From Polyrhizophydium stewartii (Eukaryota; Chytridiomycota; Chytridiomycetes; Rhizophydiales), in contig JADGIZ010000573.1 of assembly GCA_027604665.1 (NCBI GenBank), positions 1 to 11,665 of the forward strand: 11,665 nucleotides of DNA, written 5' to 3'. The translations under genes and the position numbers were made by a program. Shown piece after piece: positions 7,964 to 11,665 of this stretch (the first letter of the stretch is position 1; the number at the start of each line of letters is the position of its first letter). Below the pieces are notes generated by a model that was not told the origin of the DNA, searched no databases, and worked only from the letters and a program-made list of their open reading frames with translations.

Positions 7964-10291
7964 ATGGCGAATCGCCAGGTCGAGCAGAAGCAGAGCGCCG
8001 AGCTGCTTGGGCTCGCCACACGGCCGCTGGACGCCGCCGACTTTCTATCGGCGGACGTCGACTCGGGCGCACCGCCTGCTGGCGCGGCTGCGGGCGGTGC
8101 CAGCGGGCTGGCCGGTGTCTCTGGCCTCGCGGCCGGGGGTGTTGCGGCAGATGGGGCGCCGGGCGACGCCCGGACAGACCGCGCGGCGGGCATGTGGGCT
8201 GCCGGCGCAGGCCCGGCGGCAACCGCAGACGACATGCTCGGCGGTCCTGGCGCAGCGGGCGGCAGCGGCGGCTTCGACGCGGGCCAGGAGGACATCTCGC
8301 TTGACGCCGGGGCCGCCGTCGAGGATCCGTTCGCGACGCAGACGCCGCTGCAGCGCGCATCTGGGCAGCCGCCGCTCGTGCGCGCCGGCTCGGGCAGCTC
8401 CGCGCTCAACGCCGACCTGACCAGCCCGGGCGTTGCGTCGGCCGGGTCGGCCGCCACACGCCTGCCGCCGCGGCCCGGCCGCCCGTCGGACGAGCCGATC
8501 CCGTTTGCGGCCTTTGGCGACGCGGCTGGCATCGACTTTGTTGTCGACCCTTCTGGGGACGCCGAGGCCGCCGTGCCGCCGCGCGCCAAGATGGCCGCGC
8601 CGGCGTTCCCGCTCGTCGGATCGCCCGCCGTTGCCGCCGGACAGTCTGCCGCCTCGCGCCCCGGCAGCCCGGCGCGCACGTCGCGGTTCCCGGCCCCGAG
8701 CTTGATCTCGCCGCTCGTCGAGGAGTCTCGCCAACCAGCATCGGCTCCCGCAGCAGGCACGATCCCGGCGCCGCTGCCACATCCCGCAGCACCACCGAAG
8801 CCGCCGCAGCAGCAAGATCTGCTTGGCGGCAGCCCTATGCCCGACGTTGCAGCTGGTCTCCCGCCGCCGCTCATGTATCAGCCTCTGCAACAACAGCAAC
8901 AACAGCAACAACAGCAGCAGCAGAACCAACATCAACCTCACCAGCTGGGCGGATCGCGAGCGCTCGGACAGCCGCTCCTCGACCTTGGGTCGGCAGCACG
9001 CACTCGGCTCAACGCCGCCCCGCCGCCGCTTGAGCCGCACCTTTTCTCCCTGCCGACGCGCCGATGGACAGATCCAACGTCCTTTCTGGATGTGCCGTTC
9101 ACGGACAAGGTCGCCGATGCCATGGCTCGAGCGCTCGCGTCCGTGCCTGAGATCCAGAGGCCCGCGCGCAAGCTCATGAGCGTTGATCAAGCGATCCTGC
9201 TCGACGACCCGTACGAGGCACTTATCCAGGCGCGCAGCTGGCGCGCGGTCGCACAGCTGGCGCGCAGCGACATCATCGCCAGCCACCCCACCAGCGTCGA
9301 CAGACTCTCGCGTCTGTGGCTGCTGCGCTGGTTCGCCATCTCGCGTCTCGGCCACGCTGATATCATCCAAGCTGAAATGGACCGCATTGGCGATCTCGAG
9401 TCGCCCGAACTCGTGTTCGAGCGTCACCCTGACGTATGGCCAGAGCGCTCCGGGTTCCTGGCGAGCTTTGAGCTTCGCCTGTTTTGCAATCTCGTGCCTT
9501 CGATGAAGGGCAACCACTACGAGAGCATCCACCGCATGTACAAGATGCTGTACCAGTATCGCCGCCAGGCGCAGCAGCAGTCGCCGCAGCAGCATCAGAG
9601 CGTGAATCACGTGCAGGAGTGGAAGTCGAAGCAGCCCGTGATTCTCATGCACGTGGCCAACCTGCTGATCCAGATCCAGGACTTTGTCACGGCCGCATCC
9701 GTGCTCGAGGGCATCGCAGATGCACGTCCCGCATCCGACGTTGATTTCCTCGCTGGAATCGGCCGCATGCATCTGCAGGTTGGCGACTTGCCGCGCGCTC
9801 GGGCGTTCTTTGTCCAGATCGAAAAGGCCCTCGGTCTGCGGGCGGATGACGCCGGCGTGGACACTCCCGTTGTGGCGCCGACCAAGTCGACCATCACGAC
9901 GCCTGCACTGTCGGGCATTGCCGAAATGCCCCGCCCAGACCTGGTTCTCGCGCACCGCGCCTTCCTTCACTTGGCCGAGGGCGAGTTTGATGCCGCAGTT
10001 GCATGCTTCACGGACCTCGCGACGCGCGTCACTCGCATCTACCCCACGGGCGTCAACAATCTTGCCATTGCGCAGCTCTACGCCGGCAACGTCAGCCAGG
10101 CGACGAGCTTCCTCGAGAGCTTGGTCGTTGAAGTTCCCCAGCGCGCTGGTTCGTGCCAGGAGCTTGTGTTTAACTTGTGCACCATGTACGATCTTACCGA
10201 ACACAGCACCGAAAAGAAGCGCCGCCTTCTGGCAAATGTCGTCTCGCATGCCGCCGGCGACGACTTTGGCCCCGAGAACCTCAAGCTCTGA
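7964..10291 (+). CDS. TRAPPC12: Trafficking protein particle complex subunit 12 (TPR protein)
   Basis: An uninterrupted 775-residue frame (human TRAPPC12 is about 735). I chose the ATG at 7964 ([17 protein letters not shown]) because the sequence upstream is the divergent SVIP-like gene; in-frame ATGs further left exist. Residues 1 to about 360 are low-complexity Ala/Gly/Pro, with a 12-Gln run at 309-320. The conserved part begins about residue 365 ([14 protein letters not shown]). From about 555 it forms a TPR array: [74 protein letters not shown], and [13 protein letters not shown], ending ENLKL. The [15 protein letters not shown] and VFNLxTMY signatures closely parallel human TRAPPC12. Known role: a metazoan TRAPPIII subunit in ER-Golgi and autophagy membrane traffic, also reported at kinetochores as TRAMM. 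It has no introns, unlike the five other complete genes here. Confidence 0.9.
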   Translation: MANRQVEQKQSAELLGLATRPLDAADFLSADVDSGAPPAGAAAGGASGLAGVSGLAAGGVAADGAPGDARTDRAAGMWAAGAGPAATADDMLGGPGAAGGSGGFDAGQEDISLDAGAAVEDPFATQTPLQRASGQPPLVRAGSGSSALNADLTSPGVASAGSAATRLPPRPGRPSDEPIPFAAFGDAAGIDFVVDPSGDAEAAVPPRAKMAAPAFPLVGSPAVAAGQSAASRPGSPARTSRFPAPSLISPLVEESRQPASAPAAGTIPAPLPHPAAPPKPPQQQDLLGGSPMPDVAAGLPPPLMYQPLQQQQQQQQQQQQNQHQPHQLGGSRALGQPLLDLGSAARTRLNAAPPPLEPHLFSLPTRRWTDPTSFLDVPFTDKVADAMARALASVPEIQRPARKLMSVDQAILLDDPYEALIQARSWRAVAQLARSDIIASHPTSVDRLSRLWLLRWFAISRLGHADIIQAEMDRIGDLESPELVFERHPDVWPERSGFLASFELRLFCNLVPSMKGNHYESIHRMYKMLYQYRRQAQQQSPQQHQSVNHVQEWKSKQPVILMHVANLLIQIQDFVTAASVLEGIADARPASDVDFLAGIGRMHLQVGDLPRARAFFVQIEKALGLRADDAGVDTPVVAPTKSTITTPALSGIAEMPRPDLVLAHRAFLHLAEGEFDAAVACFTDLATRVTRIYPTGVNNLAIAQLYAGNVSQATSFLESLVVEVPQRAGSCQELVFNLCTMYDLTEHSTEKKRRLLANVVSHAAGDDFGPENLKL
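8888..8923 (+). repeat. CAA/CAG trinucleotide tract (12 Gln)
   Basis: Twelve glutamine codons in the pattern CAA-CAA-CAG three times, then three more CAG, followed by more Gln/His codons. It lies in the disordered N-terminal half of TRAPPC12. The mixed codons suggest an interrupted and fairly stable repeat, while the pure CAG end could vary in length between strains. Confidence 0.85.
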
Positions 10292-10491
10292 CGCCTGCCT
10301 GCATCCCACCGCACTTCCTGTCCAATACAGCACCTCCAGACTCGCGCATCTGGCTGTATTTGACCAGCGTCCATCGAGCACTCCACAAAATAACATGTCG
10401 CCGCCACGCCTGGCCGCCGTCGCCAGGCCGCAGCGTGCGTGCATCGCGCCGGCCAGGGTGGAGCCGGCGTCGAGTCGCCGGTGTCGGCCGC
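10292..10491. other. Convergent intergenic spacer
   Basis: 200 bp between the stop of TRAPPC12 (+) and the stop of PDAP1 (-). It should hold both 3' UTRs. I see no gene, hairpin terminator or poly(A) hexamer. Confidence 0.45.
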
Positions 10492-11419
10492 TTACTTCTT
10501 TCCAAGCGTCTTGGTCAGAAGCGCCTTGCCCGCGGCCAGCGACTCCTCCTTCTTGGACTTGGCTGGTGTTTCCGCACGAGCACAACGGAGCAGGGCGATC
10601 GAGAGGGTGGGGGAGGCGCAGCAGACGTTCAGCAGCTGCGGACGAGGCGGTGGGGCACAGGCAGCCAGGTGCACCTTCTGCCTCTTCCTGCCGGCGCTGG
10701 GCGGCCTCCTCGCGCTGCTTGCGGATGAGCGCCAGGCGAGCAAGGTCGGCACGGGCCTGGTCCGTCTTGCCCTCCATCTGCGCCTTCCAGAACGCCTCCT
10801 TGGCACGCTGCTTCTCGAGCGCCTCGCTGCGTGTGGTGGTCGCACCGGCGGGTTTCGTGACGGTCGAATGAGCATGACGACTGCGCCGTGTGCACCTCTC
10901 CGCGCAACGGCAAGCCTCACCGCTCGCGCCTGCTGAGCTGCGGAGCGGCAGGCTCCTCGTCGTCCGAGCCCGAGCCCGAGCCTGCGGCGGCCGCCGCGGC
11001 GAGGTCCGCAGCCTTCATGGGCTTCTTGGCAGCCCGGTTCGGGTTCGAAACCTCGAGGGCAGGCTCGCCGGCGCCTTCGGCTGGCGCAGCGCGGGCGCGG
11101 CTGCCCGAGGCTGGCCGCCCGCTGTCCGAGTCCGAGCCTGAGTCCGAGTCCGAGCCGGACGCCGGCTGCGTGCGCGGCTGCTCGCCGAGGCGCAGCGCAC
11201 ACAGCACTCGGTCGTCAGCAGCCGGCCCGGCGAAGCGCCAACCGCCAGAAAAACGAGGCCGCTGCCCACCTCGCCCCACAGGCCCGTCTCGTCGCTGACA
11301 TCCTGCTCCCGGAGGACTCGCGAGGGCGTGAACCGCCGGCCGGAGCCGGGACCGCCACCGCCGCCGCCGCCTCCGCGCTTGCCGCCGCCGAGCTTCTTGG
11401 CTTTGCCGCCGATGACCAT
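10492..11419 (-). CDS. PDAP1: PDGFA-associated protein 1 / 28 kDa heat- and acid-stable phosphoprotein (PP28)
   Basis: Spliced model, minus strand: exons 11419-11270, 11177-10921, 10826-10675 and 10562-10492, 209 residues (205 if the alternative in-frame acceptor at 11166 is used; human is 181). The core matches the PP28 family: NPNRAAKK (95-102), QLSRRERE (130-137), [39 protein letters not shown], then Lys/Glu-rich sequence ending LGKK. The N-terminus MVIGGKAKK is followed by a Gly-rich basic stretch and RRFTP, comparable to GRARQYTSP in human. Residues about 58-70 are a Ser-Asp repeat, a probable casein kinase 2 target, as is the acidic Ser stretch of the human protein. Known role: an abundant, mostly disordered phosphoprotein, first found as a casein kinase substrate; its function is poorly defined. 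Introns: 11178-11269, 10827-10920 and 10563-10674. The start is the first ATG that gives this N-terminus; a further upstream exon cannot be excluded. Confidence 0.87.
11116..11157 (-). repeat. Ser-Asp codon repeat in PDAP1
   Basis: Near-perfect repeats of TCGGACTC-type hexamers encode alternating Gly/Ser/Asp in PDAP1 exon 2. A shorter Gly-Ser stretch of the same kind occurs near 10965. It looks like slippage-prone DNA under selection for acidic, phosphorylatable protein. Confidence 0.6.
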
Positions 11420-11576
11420 TGCGTTGCTGAACTTGGTGCAACTCCGGTGTCGGGGTTTCGATGGCGCGCCACGTCACGGGCGTCACCGGGATCCAGCTCG
11501 ACAGCGTCAGAGGAGCGTTTACTTCTTGTTCTTCAATGAACGCAGCTTGCCACCCCAAAGGAGCGTTTTCTGACCG
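11420..11576. promoter_or_regulatory. PDAP1 upstream region
   Basis: 157 bp between the stop of the edge gene (-) and the PDAP1 start (-). It must hold the PDAP1 promoter and 5' UTR and the 3' UTR of the edge gene. No TATA box or distinct motif was recognised. Confidence 0.4.
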
Positions 11577-11665
11577 TCACAGGCCAGTCATGCGGCGCTC
11601 GACGAACGACTCGATGAAGCCCTCGAGCGTCAGGTCGTACTCCTTGATCGTGACGTTGCCGGCGC
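11577..11665 (-). CDS. C-terminal end of an unidentified gene (runs off window)
   Basis: The minus strand is open from the window edge to TGA at 11577-11579 and encodes 28 residues: NVTIKEYDLTLEGFIESF is the middle, preceded by Ala-Gly and followed by VERRMTGL. Alternating charged and hydrophobic residues and the strong GC3 codon use look like real coding DNA, and the gap to PDAP1 fits the local gene spacing. I do not recognise the family from this fragment. Confidence 0.5.
   Translation of the reverse strand, partial: AGNVTIKEYDLTLEGFIESFVERRMTGL

Noticed and set aside
7018..8304. 428-codon plus-strand open frame
   Set aside because: It runs antisense to SVIP-like exons and in a shifted frame over TRAPPC12. 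It is Arg/Ala/Gly-rich with no recognisable motif.
7378..8874. 498-codon minus-strand open frame
   Set aside because: Most of it lies antisense to the low-complexity half of TRAPPC12. Only 7585-7758 is used, as SVIP-like exon 1.
8888..8923. CAG/CAA tract as a CRISPR-like or tandem regulatory array
   Set aside because: The repeat unit is a codon triplet in frame within TRAPPC12 and has no spacers.
8045..10777. 910-codon open frame on the minus strand opposite TRAPPC12
   Set aside because: It is antisense to a securely identified TPR gene, and strong GC codon bias keeps the opposite frame free of stops. Only its upstream end (PDAP1 exon 3) is real coding sequence. The rest shows no domain logic.

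Overview
The window is GC-rich nuclear DNA from a flagellated eukaryote. Genes are tightly packed and broken by many short spliceosomal introns, mostly about 50-75 bp. Donors are mainly GTG-type, branch points resemble CTGAC or CTAAC, and acceptors end in AG. Compact genes, a high-GC genome, and motile-flagellum genes next to ordinary eukaryotic housekeeping genes fit a zoosporic (chytrid-like) fungus. This lineage guess is inference; no single marker here proves it. No rRNA, tRNA, CRISPR array or transposon was seen.

Layout from left to right: (1) 1-477 +, the 3' end of an ankyrin-repeat protein. (2) 613-2791 -, an asparagine synthetase domain protein (ASNSD1 type), six exons. (3) 2923-4733 +, a C2-domain protein resembling C2CD6/CatSper-tau, eight exons, divergent from ASNSD1 across 131 bp. 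(4) 4796-7007 -, dynein regulatory complex subunit 3 (DRC3), nine exons, with its stop codon only 62 bp from that of the C2 gene. (5) 7188-7758 -, a small three-exon SVIP-like p97/VCP-binding protein. (6) 7964-10291 +, an intronless TRAPPC12, divergent from the SVIP-like gene across 205 bp. (7) 10492-11419 -, PDAP1/PP28, four exons. (8) 11577 to the window edge -, the last 28 codons of an unidentified gene.

Five genes had to be assembled across frames by hand, giving 25 introns in all. Twenty-three start with GT (16 GTG, 4 GTC, 3 GTA) and two start with GC, both as GCAAG. All joins keep frame and restore family-typical protein sequence. DRC3 comes out at 523 residues, the length I recall for the human protein.

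Functionally the window pairs two genes tied to motile flagella (DRC3 and the CatSper-tau-like C2 protein) with membrane-traffic and proteostasis genes (TRAPPC12, SVIP-like). I see no operon-like pathway logic and no clear case of a wholly new system. The most noteworthy items are the hidden SVIP-like gene with an exact p97-binding motif, the flagellar gene pair, and the GC-AG introns.
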